DNA of 64,000 nucleotides from an uncultured Eubacteriales bacterium (GCA_900543755.1 UQSP01000003.1:1-64000), one strand, 5' to 3'; counted from the stretch's first letter, positions 26,432 to 35,354 are shown. Program-made: numbers and translations. Notes: a model not told the origin generated them from the sequence alone.

Positions 26432-27169
26432 TTATTTTTTGTAGGCGTTTTTATCGACGGGCTGGTCCGATATTACTTCGTCTATTTGCGAAACGTGGCA
26501 GAGATTGTGCCAGAACGACAGCCCGAATTTACTTGAGTCCGCAAGCAGCACGCTTTTTTTCGATTGCCGCATCATGACGGCGCGCACGTCGTCTTCCCCC
26601 ACCGAGGTGTCGCAAAGATATCCGCCCGATGTTATTCCGCGGCAGGAAAAGAAACACACGTCGGCGTTGTAATTTTTTAAAAAAGCCAAAGCTTCCTCTC
26701 CGATAAGCCCGTAAGCCTCCGTTTTTACCGTGCCGCCCGTCATAAGGCATTTGACGTTTTCGGTTGCCAAAGCCTCGGCAAGGCGCAAGCCGTTGGTGAT
26801 GACTATCACGTCTTTTTTGTCTTTAAGGAAAGGCGCAAGGTGAAGTATGGTAGTGGAGTTGTCCGCCATGATGACGTCGCCGTCGTTTATAAGCCGCGCA
26901 GCCGTCATGGCGATTTTGGTTTTCTGCTCGTTCATGAGGTATTCTCTGCGCGCCAACGGCAGGCTTTTGTCCGCCGCGCGCGAGGACAGCATCACGCCGC
27001 CGTGAGTGCGTATCACAAGCCCCTCGGCGGCAAGCTGGGCAAGATCGCGCCTGACCGTGGGCTGACTGACGTAAAGAGTATCCGCAATCTTTTTTACGTC
27101 CGTGGGGGCGGAGGGCGACAGCATATTCAATAATTCCTGTTTTCTGTCGGACAACGGCATTTTTTTCAC
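26432..27169 (-). CDS. DeoR family transcriptional regulator
   Basis: A sugar-phosphate-responsive repressor type. Residues about 8-60 are the DeoR winged helix (DRKQELLNML start, then KKIADTLYVSQPTVRRDLAQL as the recognition unit and GLVIRTHGGV wing); residues 80-235 form the DeoRC effector domain with NGLRLAEAL and LTGGTVKTE-type segments. At 245 residues it is full length. It has its own promoter at 27193-27221 and a terminator, so it is monocistronic. Targets are not evident: its neighbours are a convergent flavoprotein and a divergent membrane protein. The effector is probably a phosphorylated sugar. Confidence 0.92.
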   Translation of the reverse strand: MKKMPLSDRKQELLNMLSPSAPTDVKKIADTLYVSQPTVRRDLAQLAAEGLVIRTHGGVMLSSRAADKSLPLARREYLMNEQKTKIAMTAARLINDGDVIMADNSTTILHLAPFLKDKKDVIVITNGLRLAEALATENVKCLMTGGTVKTEAYGLIGEEALAFLKNYNADVCFFSCRGITSGGYLCDTSVGEDDVRAVMMRQSKKSVLLADSSKFGLSFWHNLCHVSQIDEVISDQPVDKNAYKK

Positions 27170-27192
27170 CTCTTACAAACGGCGTTTTTATA

Positions 27193-27221
27193 ATTATACA
27201 TATTTTAATTGCGTTTTTCAA
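27193..27221 (-). promoter_or_regulatory. Promoter of the deoR-type gene
   Basis: Minus strand TTGAAA (27216-27221), 17-base spacer, TATAAT (27193-27198). Confidence 0.75.
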
Positions 27222-27303
27222 CTCATCGGCAAAAAAACAGCCGAAAAATCTGTCCAAGGTCACGGTCGTTATGTTTGCCTGCGTTGGTTTCGTGTGCGCG
27301 ATA

Positions 27304-27332
27304 TTGACAAATATGCGTAATTAAACTATAAT
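27304..27332 (+). promoter_or_regulatory. Promoter of the membrane protein gene at 27.5 kb
   Basis: TTGACA (27304-27309), 17-base spacer, TATAAT (27327-27332). It implies a leader of about 200 bases before the start codon, in which I see no known riboswitch. Confidence 0.75.
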
Positions 27333-27535
27333 TATTTTCAACTTACAGGGCTAAAAAAAAGTAAGCTGTCTAAGTCAAAAAAAAGGATTATTTATATCTT
27401 AGGCGCGGTACTGTTGTTCGGATAAAAAGGGGAATAAATATGCGGCAGATAAAAACCGCATCGACGGAAGAAAATCAAAGAAAACAGCCGCTTTTTTTAG
27501 GATATCGACAGCATAAATTTTAAGCAGGGGGGACA

Positions 27536-28246
27536 ATGAAGAACAAAACAGAAAAAGCTTTACCTGAAAATGTCTTAAAAGAAGGTTTAGGTAAAACGGA
27601 TTTTAAAACCGATAAAGTCTGCGCGGATGCGGAAAATCTTTCTCCGTCTGAGGGAAAGATTGATTTAAGAAAAAACGCACCGACGGATAAAAATCACGAT
27701 TGCGAAAATAAGAAAAATTGCTTTCGCGCTTGTTTGTATCCCTCTGTCGTCGCAGTTACGGGGATTACGGTTGCCTTTATCAGGGCGGGGTTCTTTATCG
27801 CGCAGTACGCGGGCGGCGCTTTCGACTATTTTACAACGCTTATTTCGGACATTCTGTTGCTGTTCCTGTTCGGCGCATTGGCGGTGGGCGGTGTGATTAT
27901 AGCGATTTTCTGCTTTTTGTCGGGGAAAAAAGAAAGCCGCATGAGCGGACTTGTTTCGCTTATATTGCCGCTTGTTTTGTTCGTTTCCGTCGTAATTTCG
28001 GTTTTGCAGGTTTACTTCATGCACGTCATTCCGCCGTCCGTTTCTTACGGCTACAGCAAAATAGACTTGTACTGTGTGCTGTTCTTTCGCGTTACGGGCG
28101 TGGCGCGCACTCCCGAGGCATATGAACTATACGATTTTAAGAACGCTTATTATTTTGACTCGATATTTGTTGCCGCGGTTTTGTGCGCCGCTTTCGTCGC
28201 GTTCAAGTTAGTGCGCGCGCGTAAAAAAATCCACGGCAACCGCTGA
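27536..28246 (+). CDS. Four-helix membrane protein, unknown function
   Basis: 236 residues: a polar, charged N-terminal region of about 62 residues (mostly Lys, Asp, Glu, Asn), then four predicted membrane helices at about 66-92, 100-128, 138-162 and 206-226, and a basic C-terminus. AGGGGGG lies before the ATG. No family is recognised. It has a clear promoter upstream and a strong terminator downstream, so it is a monocistronic real gene. The charged N-terminus is probably cytoplasmic and disordered. Confidence 0.7.
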   Translation: MKNKTEKALPENVLKEGLGKTDFKTDKVCADAENLSPSEGKIDLRKNAPTDKNHDCENKKNCFRACLYPSVVAVTGITVAFIRAGFFIAQYAGGAFDYFTTLISDILLLFLFGALAVGGVIIAIFCFLSGKKESRMSGLVSLILPLVLFVSVVISVLQVYFMHVIPPSVSYGYSKIDLYCVLFFRVTGVARTPEAYELYDFKNAYYFDSIFVAAVLCAAFVAFKLVRARKKIHGNR

Positions 28247-28280
28247 AAGAAGTCAAATAATCCAAGGCAACCGCTGAAAG
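28233..28280 (+). repeat. Duplicated gene end with stop codon
   Basis: GGCAACCGCTGAAAGAA occurs at 28234-28250, over the stop codon of the membrane-protein gene, and again 30 bases later in the spacer. Confidence 0.75.
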
Positions 28281-28285
28281 AAAAT

Positions 28286-28323
28286 TAAAAAGCACGGAGT
28301 TAAGCGCGCTCCGTGCTTTTTTG
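28286..28323 (+). terminator. Terminator of the membrane protein gene
   Basis: AAAGCACGGAG / CTCCGTGCTTTTTT hairpin. The remaining spacer to 28547 shows nothing else. Confidence 0.88.
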
Positions 28324-28547
28324 TGCCGTTATCGTTTTGCGGCGTGGTTGTTTTTAGTTTTAATAACGTAATTTGTTTTTACGCTCCTGAATTAGCCGAT
28401 AAAAACAGGGAAAGGCGTTGAAGATTTCGGGATTAACGGTTGTTACGCAAAAAGTATGCGTTATAAAAAGTTTGTTTTTTATAAAGACGGCTTACTTTTG
28501 CGCAATAAACCGCGTCCTTGTATGCGCCCGCGTAAATCAGGGGGAAT

Positions 28548-31160
28548 TTACTCGGTTTTGCCGTTTGTTACGGTGACGGTAAGGTCGCCGTTTTCTTCGT
28601 CCACGGTCAGCACGCTGTCGGGTTTAAGGTCGGATTCCAGAATCTTTTTGGCAAGCAAGGTTTCCACTTTGCCCGTAAGGTATCTTTTAAGCGGACGCGC
28701 GCCGTAAACGGGGTCGTAGCCGTGCTCCATGATAAACTCTTTGGCTTTGTCCGTGACAAACAGGTCAAGCCGTCTGTCCGCCATGCGCTCCTTCAGCGAG
28801 CGGAGAAGAATGTCGATGATGCCCGTAATGTTGGATTTCGTAAGGGGTTTATAGAACACGATTTCGTCCAGTCTGTTTAAGAATTCGGGACGGAAGGACT
28901 GCTTTAACAGTGCGTTTACTTTTTCTTTGGCGTCCTCGTTTATCTCGCCCGTTTTTTCGTCGATGCCCTCTAAGATGTAGCTTGACCCGAGGTTGGAAGT
29001 CAGGATAAGAACGGTGTTCTTAAAGTCCACGGTTCTGCCCTGAGAGTCGGTCACTCTGCCGTCGTCCAGCACCTGCAAAAGAATGTTGAATACGTCGGGA
29101 TGGGCTTTTTCTATCTCGTCGAACAGCACGACCGAATAGGGTTTGCGCCTTACCGCCTCGGTAAGCTGACCGCCCTCTTCGTAGCCGACGTATCCCGGAG
29201 GCGCGCCTATAAGACGGGAGACGGAAAACTTTTCCATGTACTCGGACATGTCTATGCGGATAAGGTTGTGCTCGTCGTCGAACAGACACTCTGCAAGTGC
29301 CTTTGCAAGCTCGGTTTTGCCTACGCCCGTGGGGCCCAGGAACATAAAGCTGCCTATGGGGCGGCCGGGGTCGGCAATGCCCGCACGGGAACGCATTATC
29401 GCTTCGCTTACTTTTGTAACCGCCTCGTCCTGGCCGATGACGCGCTTATGAAGAATGTCCGCAAGGTGTAAAATCTTTTCGCGCTCGCCCTCCATAAGTT
29501 TAGAAAGCGGTATTCCCGTCCAGCGGGACACGACTTTGGCGATTTCTTCCTCCGTAACGGTGTCGCGCAGCAGCGAGTTCTGATTTTGTCCGCCTTCCGT
29601 CTGAGCTTTTTCCAGTTTTTTGGTAAGCTCGGGGAGAGTGGAGTATTTCAGCTTTGCCGCGTGTTCGTAGTCGGCCGCGCGTTGCGCCCGTTCGATTTCC
29701 GCGTTTACGCGCTCGATTTCCGATTTAAGGTCGGACACGGCGTGAATGTTCTGCTTTTCGTTGTCCCAGCGCGCTTTCATCGCGTCGAATTTCGCCCTTA
29801 AGTCCGCGCATTCCTTTTGAATTTCCTTAAGCCGCGCCGCGCTTAACGAGTCTTTTTCCTTCTTTAAGGCGGTTTCCTCGATTTCAAGCTGCATAATCTT
29901 ACGCGAAATTTCGTCCATTTCCGTGGGCATGGAGTCGATTTCCGTCCTTATCATCGCGCACGCTTCGTCCACAAGGTCGATTGCCTTGTCGGGAAGAAAA
30001 CGGTCGGTGATGTAGCGGTTGGAAAGCGTGGCGGCTGCGACAAGCGCACCGTCGTGAATGGTTACGCCGTGATACACCTCGTAGCGGTCTTTAAGCCCTC
30101 TCAGTATGGAAACGGTGTCCTCGACCGAAGGTTCGTCCACCGTTACGGGCTGGAAACGGCGCTCGAGTGCGGCGTCCTTTTCGATATATTTGCGGTATTC
30201 GTCCAAGGTGGTTGCGCCTATGCAGTGCAGTTCGCCGCGCGCCAGAAGCGGTTTAAGCAGGTTGCCCGCGTCCATCGCGCCGTCGGATTTACCCGCGCCC
30301 ACTATGGTGTGCAGCTCGTCGATGAACATTATGATTTTGCCTTCGCTCTTTTTGACTTCGCCCAGCACCGCTTTAAGACGCTCCTCAAATTCGCCGCGGA
30401 ATTTCGCGCCCGCGATAAGCGCGCCCATGTCCAGCGCGAATATGGTCTTGTCTTTAAGTCCCTCGGGCACGTCGCCGCGTACTATACGCTGGGCAAGCCC
30501 TTCGGCTATGGCGGTTTTGCCCACGCCCGGTTCGCCTATAAGCACGGGGTTGTTCTTTGTCTTGCGCGAAAGTATGCGTATGACGTTTCTTATCTCGTTG
30601 TCCCTGCCGATGACGGGGTCGAGTTTTCCCGATTTCGCCCTCTCCACAAGGTCAAAGCCGTATTTTCCCAGCGCGTCGTAGCTCGATTCGGGATTGTCGG
30701 AAGTAACTCTGGCGGTCTTTACCTTTTTAAGCTCTGCGGTAAAGGCCTCTTTGGTAATGCCGTGCGCGCGGAATATTCCCTTTATTCCTTCGTCCGCATA
30801 GTCGAATATCGAAAGCATGATATGCTCGACGGACGTGTACTCGTCCTTCATTCCCGCAGCCAGCTTTTCCGCGGCGGCAAGAATTTTGTCCGTAAGGGGC
30901 GAAACGTAAACCTTATCCGGCTCCCGTCCCGAACCCGAAACCGCGGGAATTTTGCGTATAAGGGTGTCCGTTTCCGACAGAATCGCGTCGGGAGATTTAC
31001 CCATTTTCTTGAAAAGCTGTCCTATAAGTCCGTTTTCCTGATCGACAAGCGCGTACAAAAGATGCTCCGGGCAGATTTGTACGTTATTGTTTTCTATCGC
31101 GATGTTCTGCGCGGACTGTATCGCTTCCATCGCTTTTTGCGTCAGTTTGTTGGTATTCAT
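28548..31160 (-). CDS. clpB: ATP-dependent disaggregase ClpB
   Basis: Hsp100 chaperone that threads aggregated proteins through a hexameric pore together with DnaK. Domain order over 870 residues: N-terminal Clp repeat domain (MNTNKLTQKAMEAI start), first AAA+ module with GEPGVGKT, the middle coiled-coil propeller (about residues 410-530) that separates ClpB from ClpA/ClpC, the second AAA+ module with GPTGVGKT, and the C-terminal D2-small domain (GYDPVYGARPLKR). AGGAGG precedes the ATG. It lies 39 bases after a ribbon-helix-helix gene on the same strand, apparently as an operon. No CIRCE or CtsR site was seen upstream, unlike hsp20 in this window. Confidence 0.97.
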   Translation of the reverse strand: MNTNKLTQKAMEAIQSAQNIAIENNNVQICPEHLLYALVDQENGLIGQLFKKMGKSPDAILSETDTLIRKIPAVSGSGREPDKVYVSPLTDKILAAAEKLAAGMKDEYTSVEHIMLSIFDYADEGIKGIFRAHGITKEAFTAELKKVKTARVTSDNPESSYDALGKYGFDLVERAKSGKLDPVIGRDNEIRNVIRILSRKTKNNPVLIGEPGVGKTAIAEGLAQRIVRGDVPEGLKDKTIFALDMGALIAGAKFRGEFEERLKAVLGEVKKSEGKIIMFIDELHTIVGAGKSDGAMDAGNLLKPLLARGELHCIGATTLDEYRKYIEKDAALERRFQPVTVDEPSVEDTVSILRGLKDRYEVYHGVTIHDGALVAAATLSNRYITDRFLPDKAIDLVDEACAMIRTEIDSMPTEMDEISRKIMQLEIEETALKKEKDSLSAARLKEIQKECADLRAKFDAMKARWDNEKQNIHAVSDLKSEIERVNAEIERAQRAADYEHAAKLKYSTLPELTKKLEKAQTEGGQNQNSLLRDTVTEEEIAKVVSRWTGIPLSKLMEGEREKILHLADILHKRVIGQDEAVTKVSEAIMRSRAGIADPGRPIGSFMFLGPTGVGKTELAKALAECLFDDEHNLIRIDMSEYMEKFSVSRLIGAPPGYVGYEEGGQLTEAVRRKPYSVVLFDEIEKAHPDVFNILLQVLDDGRVTDSQGRTVDFKNTVLILTSNLGSSYILEGIDEKTGEINEDAKEKVNALLKQSFRPEFLNRLDEIVFYKPLTKSNITGIIDILLRSLKERMADRRLDLFVTDKAKEFIMEHGYDPVYGARPLKRYLTGKVETLLAKKILESDLKPDSVLTVDEENGDLTVTVTNGKTE

Positions 31161-31199
31161 AATTGCGTTTATCCTCCTTTTTAAGTCTTTTGCCGCGTC

Positions 31200-31850
31200 T
31201 TATATGATAAGCATACCGCCGTTAAGCGCGTCGAGATAGTCGTTTTCGATTTCCGTAGCCGCAGCGCCCGATAGCCGCTTTTTCATCAGCCGGTCAAACG
31301 TGCGGACGTAATCGGTTATCGCGCGGCTCAGTTCTACTTGACCGTAAAGCGTGTTCCGCGGCACCTTAAGCGTGCGCGTCCAGCGGGTTTCGTCCAGCGT
31401 GTAATTTATTTCCGCGCCTTCGAAGTAACGCGCTACGTAAAGCTCTTCCAGCCTTGTCCACAGCGCGAAAAACTCGGTAAGACGGTTAAGAAGCTGCGGC
31501 GACTGCGTGCGGAAGTTGACCTTAAGCTCTCCCACCGTGCCGCTCTGAGCCCTGTAAAGCTCCACTTCATACCTGATGGTGGGGCGGTAGCGGTACTCAA
31601 GCGCGCTTTTTATGCTAAGCGTGTTGTCGTGCTGCTGGTAATATACCTGCTGTCCCGTAAGCTGCTTGAATAAATCCTCTATGCCGTGAAAAATGTCGTT
31701 TATCCGCTTTTCGGGCGTCGTCACCGACACGTACTCGGCAAGAATTTCGTTGATGAGGTTAGACCTGTTTGTGTTTTCCTCTTCCGCCAGTTTGTCTATG
31801 GCGTTTATCACGTCCTCGGCAAGAATCAGACTGTACATGTTTTTTTTCAT
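31200..31850 (-). CDS. Ribbon-helix-helix-type protein upstream of clpB, unknown function
   Basis: 216 residues. The first ~45 (MYSLILAEDVINAIDKLAEEENTNRSNLINEILAEYV) look like a MetJ/Arc/CopG ribbon-helix-helix DNA-binding unit: a short strand, then two helices separated by TNRSN. The remaining ~165 residues are mixed helix and strand with a Tyr/Arg-rich core and match nothing I recognise. The ribosome site is AAAGGAGG. The gene precedes clpB by 39 bases and has a leader full of 38/39-bp repeats, so autoregulation of an RHH-clpB operon is a reasonable guess. A chaperone-linked role is inferred only from position. Confidence 0.7.
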   Translation of the reverse strand: MKKNMYSLILAEDVINAIDKLAEEENTNRSNLINEILAEYVSVTTPEKRINDIFHGIEDLFKQLTGQQVYYQQHDNTLSIKSALEYRYRPTIRYEVELYRAQSGTVGELKVNFRTQSPQLLNRLTEFFALWTRLEELYVARYFEGAEINYTLDETRWTRTLKVPRNTLYGQVELSRAITDYVRTFDRLMKKRLSGAAATEIENDYLDALNGGMLII

Positions 31851-31910
31851 TTTTTTTTGCCGCCTCCTTTACTCAAAGCGTTCGTTTTTTTCTTTTGTTC
31901 GTTTACTTTT

Positions 31911-32100
31911 CGGTTTTTTCTCCGTAAACCTCCGTGAAAAGTCCGTTATCGGTTTTGCTTCGTAAGCCTCCGTGAAAAGCCCGTTATCGGTTTTTTCTCC
32001 GTAAGCCTCCGTGAAAAGTCCGTTATCGGTTTTGCTTCGTGAGCCTCCGTGAAAAGCCCGTTATCGGTTTTTTCTCCGTAAGCCTCCGCGAAAAGCCTTT
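31911..32100. repeat. 38/39-bp tandem repeats in a 77-bp higher-order pattern
   Basis: Five units start at 31911, 31950, 31988, 32027 and 32065 (spacing 39, 38, 39, 38). All share CCTCCGTGAAAAG and CCGTTATCGGTTTT; odd units continue TTTCTCCGTAA and even units GCTTCGT, so the true period is 77 bases, present about 2.5 times. They lie in the predicted transcribed leader of the ribbon-helix-helix/clpB operon. There are no unique spacers, so it is not CRISPR. The rest of 31851-32440 holds the two promoters listed here. Confidence 0.9.
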
Positions 32101-32225
32101 TTCGCGTTAAGTTCGTTTCGTCCCGAGTTTGCGCTTAAATCGGCTTTGGTCTTTGTCGTTGTTTCCCGCCCGAATTAGTATGCTCATCCCGGCCGTCCGC
32201 TAAACTCGTAACCGAATTTATATAT

Positions 32226-32253
32226 ATTATAGCACGGATTTTCAGAAATGCAA
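32226..32253 (-). promoter_or_regulatory. Possible promoter of the RHH-clpB operon
   Basis: Minus strand TATAAT (32226-32231) with TTGCAT (32248-32253) 16 bases upstream. The -10 is perfect, the -35 weak. It would give a leader of about 370 bases containing the tandem repeats. Confidence 0.45.
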
Positions 32254-32337
32254 CTTTTTTACAAATATTTATATAAAATTTAATACAAATTTAAAATAAT
32301 GATTGTTTTAAGCGGTTTTTGGCAGGTGACAGTCATA

Positions 32338-32400
32338 ATTTGATTGAATTAATCAATTTTCTCGGCAATAGTTGATTAAAACGCGCGTTTAAGATATAAT
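32338..32400 (+). promoter_or_regulatory. Promoter and possible operator of the alcohol dehydrogenase
   Basis: TTGATT (32372-32377), 17-base spacer, TATAAT (32395-32400). About 20 bases upstream an inverted repeat, TTGATT-gaatt-AATCAA, shares its arm with the -35 box and may bind a regulator. Confidence 0.65.
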
Positions 32401-32440
32401 TAAGCCAAAGAAAAACAACGAAAACGGGAGGACTACGGAC

Positions 32441-33460
32441 ATGAAAGCCGCTGTTTTTTACGGTAAAGGCGATTTAAGAGTGGAGGAGGCGGTTACACCC
32501 GTCGCGGGTAAAGGCGAAATTCTGGTAAGGGTGCGCGCCTGCGGTGTGTGCGGCACGGACGTACATATATTTTCGGGCGACGAGGGCGCGGCAAAAACCA
32601 CTCCGCCCGTCATTCTGGGACACGAGTTCGCTGGTGAAGTGGAAGAAACGGGGGAAGGAGTCACCGAATTTAAAAAGGGCGACAGGGTATGCGTAGACCC
32701 CAACGTGCTGTGCGGCGAGTGTCATTACTGCAAAAGCGCATTGGGCCACTTCTGCGAGCATATGCAGGGTATAGGCACCACCGTTAACGGAGGTTTTGCC
32801 GAGTACGTTGCCGTACCCGCGAAACAGGCTTACAAGCTGGATGACGGCACTTCTTTCGAGGAAGGCGCGATGACCGAGCCCGTTGCGTGCTGTCTGCACG
32901 GCATAGATATGTGCAACATCCGTCCCGGCGACGACGTTGCGGTTATCGGCGGCGGAATGATAGGACTTATCATGCTTCAGCTGGCGCGGCTTAAAGGTGC
33001 GGCGCGCGTTGTGCTTATCGAGCCCGTTAAAGAAAAGCGGGAAAAGGCCCTTTCTTTGGGCGCTTACATGACCGTGGACCCCGTAAAAGAGGACGTCGCG
33101 GCGGCGATAGAGCGCGCAAAAACAAAAAGGCTTTCGTGCGTTATAGAGTGCGTGGGGCTTACTTCCACGATAGAGCAGGCAATAGAAATCGCGGGTAACG
33201 CGGCTACCGTCATGATGTTCGGGCTGACAAAGCCGGACGCGGAAATAAGGGTAAAGCCTTTTACGGTTTTCAAAAAAGAAATCGTGCTTAAGTCCTCGTT
33301 CATCAATCCCTATACTCAGGGACGCGCGCTTAACCTCATTAACTCAAAAGCTCTGGACGTAAGCAGTATGGTTGCAAACGTCGTTCCGCTTGAAAAACTG
33401 AAAGAGGTTTTGTCGGACGCGTCGATGCGCGCAAAAGGCAAATTCATCGTCCGTCCGTAA
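32441..33460 (+). CDS. Zinc-dependent medium-chain alcohol/polyol dehydrogenase
   Basis: NAD(P)-dependent oxidation of a secondary alcohol or polyol. Catalytic zinc ligands: C37 in GVCGTD, H61-E62 in GHEFAG, and E146 in TEPVAC. The structural zinc is held by C91, C94, C97 and C105. The Rossmann motif is GGGMIG around residue 170. The 339-residue length and motif set place it with sorbitol, threonine and butanediol dehydrogenases; the exact substrate cannot be read from sequence. GGGAGG lies before the ATG. It stands alone with its own promoter; a HAD phosphatase gene follows after 221 bases, perhaps in the same transcript. Confidence 0.88.
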   Translation: MKAAVFYGKGDLRVEEAVTPVAGKGEILVRVRACGVCGTDVHIFSGDEGAAKTTPPVILGHEFAGEVEETGEGVTEFKKGDRVCVDPNVLCGECHYCKSALGHFCEHMQGIGTTVNGGFAEYVAVPAKQAYKLDDGTSFEEGAMTEPVACCLHGIDMCNIRPGDDVAVIGGGMIGLIMLQLARLKGAARVVLIEPVKEKREKALSLGAYMTVDPVKEDVAAAIERAKTKRLSCVIECVGLTSTIEQAIEIAGNAATVMMFGLTKPDAEIRVKPFTVFKKEIVLKSSFINPYTQGRALNLINSKALDVSSMVANVVPLEKLKEVLSDASMRAKGKFIVRP

Positions 33461-33681
33461 GGCTTTAAATAATAAACAACCCCATTTCAGCCGCGGCAAA
33501 AGAATTTCTACGCAAAAAAATGCGCTTAAAGTAAGCATAAAAAGTCTTTTCTTCAGGCGGTTAAAAACCGTTTCGTTCCGCTTAATGAAAGGATAAAGCG
33601 GCAATAACTCGGTTTAAAGCAAAATTTTTATCGTGCGACGGCAGCACGCTTTATTTACAGAGAAAAGGAGCAGTTAAAAAC

Positions 33682-34341
33682 ATGAAAAACACGCAAGCGG
33701 TACTTTTCGACATGGACGGCGTTATACTGGACAGCGAGCCTTTGCATACGGTGGCGCGGGCGCGGCTGTTTAGCAAACTGGGTATTCCTCTCGATGCCGA
33801 AAAACAAATCGTGCTGGGCGCAAGAAAATACGATTATTGGCAGGAGTTTTCGGTAAAATTCGCGCTTTCCGATACTCCCGAACAGCTTATTGCGCGCGAG
33901 TTCCGCGAAATTCTTGCGCTTATCAAGGAAAGAAAGGTGCCCGAAAGCCTTTATCTCACAAAATTGTTAAAGTTTCTGAATGACAACAAAGTTAAGGCGG
34001 CGGTGGGTTCGGCTTCGTCGCGCGAGTACGTGGAGGGCGTGCTTGAGTATCTTGAAATAGACGGATATTTTTCCGCGATTGTGTGCGGCGACGAGGTCAG
34101 GCGGCCCAAGCCTTTTCCCGATACCTATCTTACCGCCGCGGATAAATTGGGCGCAGAGCCGAATCGGTGTTTCGTGGTGGAGGACTCGCGCACGGGCAGT
34201 CTTGCGGCTGAAGCCGCAAATATTCCTTGCATTGGGTACAAGGGCACTCAAACCGCGTTGAAGACGGATTTTTCCGCCTGCAAGTATGTGGTTTCCGATA
34301 TGCGCGAGATTATCGGTATTCTGGAAAAAGAAAATCTGTAA
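33682..34341 (+). CDS. HAD-superfamily hydrolase (beta-phosphoglucomutase-like, subfamily IA)
   Basis: A 219-residue phosphatase or phosphomutase. Motif I FDMDGVILDSEPLH (nucleophile D9 and acid/base D11), motif II VGSASS, and the motif III-IV region RPKPFPDTYL then VVEDSRTG are all in place, with a helical cap at residues 16-80 as in the beta-PGM and sugar-phosphatase group. AAAAGGAG lies about 11 bases before the ATG. It follows the alcohol dehydrogenase, so a shared sugar or polyol function is possible. Substrates in this group are broad. Confidence 0.87.
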   Translation: MKNTQAVLFDMDGVILDSEPLHTVARARLFSKLGIPLDAEKQIVLGARKYDYWQEFSVKFALSDTPEQLIAREFREILALIKERKVPESLYLTKLLKFLNDNKVKAAVGSASSREYVEGVLEYLEIDGYFSAIVCGDEVRRPKPFPDTYLTAADKLGAEPNRCFVVEDSRTGSLAAEAANIPCIGYKGTQTALKTDFSACKYVVSDMREIIGILEKENL

Positions 34342-34533
34342 GCCTTATCACGGGGGCAGGCATGACGGGGAATTACTTTATAAAACAAGAGAAGTTTTTT
34401 CCGCAGTTTTATAGAAAGAAAAATTTCGTTTATTTTTTCGACGGATTGATTATTAAAGGCTTTACGGCGTTTCGCGCGTAAGAAATAAGAGTAAAAACAA
34501 AAAACCATATAATCGGCGTCAAGTAAAATTCAC

Positions 34534-34571
34534 CTTAAAAAGCGGTTTTTATAAAAAAAGCCGTTTTTTTT
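34534..34571 (+). terminator. Terminator after the HAD gene
   Basis: AAAAAGCGG / CCGTTTTT hairpin followed by T. The rest of the 34342-34667 spacer shows no gene. Confidence 0.6.
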
Positions 34572-34604
34572 GTATTTTCGGCGGATAAAAAAAGGTATTT
34601 GGTA

Positions 34605-34634
34605 TTGACAAAAAGATTTATACCGTGTTAAAAT
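34605..34634 (+). promoter_or_regulatory. Promoter of the small membrane protein at 34.7 kb
   Basis: TTGACA (34605-34610), 18-base spacer, TAAAAT (34629-34634). Confidence 0.7.
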
Positions 34635-34667
34635 AAACACAGCAAATTTAATAGGAGAATGTAATTT

Positions 34668-35045
34668 ATGAGTTCGGGAAAAACTCTTTACTTTTTTATA
34701 AGGCATATCGGCAACATGATTACGGCAAGCGGTACAAAAAGGATAGGTTACGCGCTTGCAAACATTCTGCTGATGGGCTTAGGCGTGGCGTCGGCTTACG
34801 GTTTCGCTCATTTTATCAACACTTTGGGCGATATTAATTTTTTCGCAAGCATTATGTTGCTTATTTTTCTTGCGGCGTTTACAATATTCTTTTTCATTCA
34901 GGGTTTTCTGGCGCAGGCGATTCTGGTCGTCGTCGCTTTTATAGGCATGTTCCCCGCCGAAGAGCGAGGCGGCAACATTGTTTCCTTTATAATCGCGCTT
35001 TTGTCTCTTGCCGCGCTTATCGTCGTTTTGGTAATAGTGCTTTAG
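34668..35045 (+). CDS. Small membrane protein with three to four helices, unknown function
   Basis: 125 residues with hydrophobic stretches at about 27-48, 55-75, 78-94 and 103-125, the last reaching the C-terminus (LIVVLVIVL). TAGGAG lies 11 bases before the ATG. A consensus promoter lies upstream, so the gene is real. No family is recognised; the length and helix pattern resemble many unassigned Firmicutes membrane proteins. Confidence 0.7.
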   Translation: MSSGKTLYFFIRHIGNMITASGTKRIGYALANILLMGLGVASAYGFAHFINTLGDINFFASIMLLIFLAAFTIFFFIQGFLAQAILVVVAFIGMFPAEERGGNIVSFIIALLSLAALIVVLVIVL

Positions 35046-35256
35046 TCAACGGGTAAGCTTATTGCGAATAATTGCTTTAAAGTTTATTAAAAGCTTAAAA
35101 TAATCAGTTTGCAAAGATAAAGCCGGGATTTTGCGGCTTACAGCGATAAAGCCGAGAAGTGCGCGCCCTTGTAACGGGGGACGCGGCTATGGAATTGGTT
35201 TGACTGAAAAGGCGCCATAAACGCATTGTGCCTGAATTTATTAAACATATAAAAAA

Positions 35257-35279
35257 CCGACGCTGTCCGTCGGCTTTAG
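35257..35279 (+). terminator. Hairpin after the small membrane protein gene
   Basis: CCGACG-CTGTC-CGTCGG stem followed by CTTTAGC; a weak terminator candidate. Confidence 0.4.
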
Positions 35280-35354
35280 CAAAACGTCGGCTTTTGAGTT
35301 TTAAGGGTTAAAAAAAGACGCGGCAATAATTTCGGGTAGTGAAATTTATTGCAA

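Noticed and set aside
30054..31184. A 376-codon plus-strand frame
   Set aside because: It is antisense to clpB, whose protein is highly conserved; the frame is an artefact of GC-rich third positions.
31911..32100. Repeats resembling a CRISPR array
   Set aside because: Units abut with no unique spacers and alternate in two types; there are no cas genes in the window.
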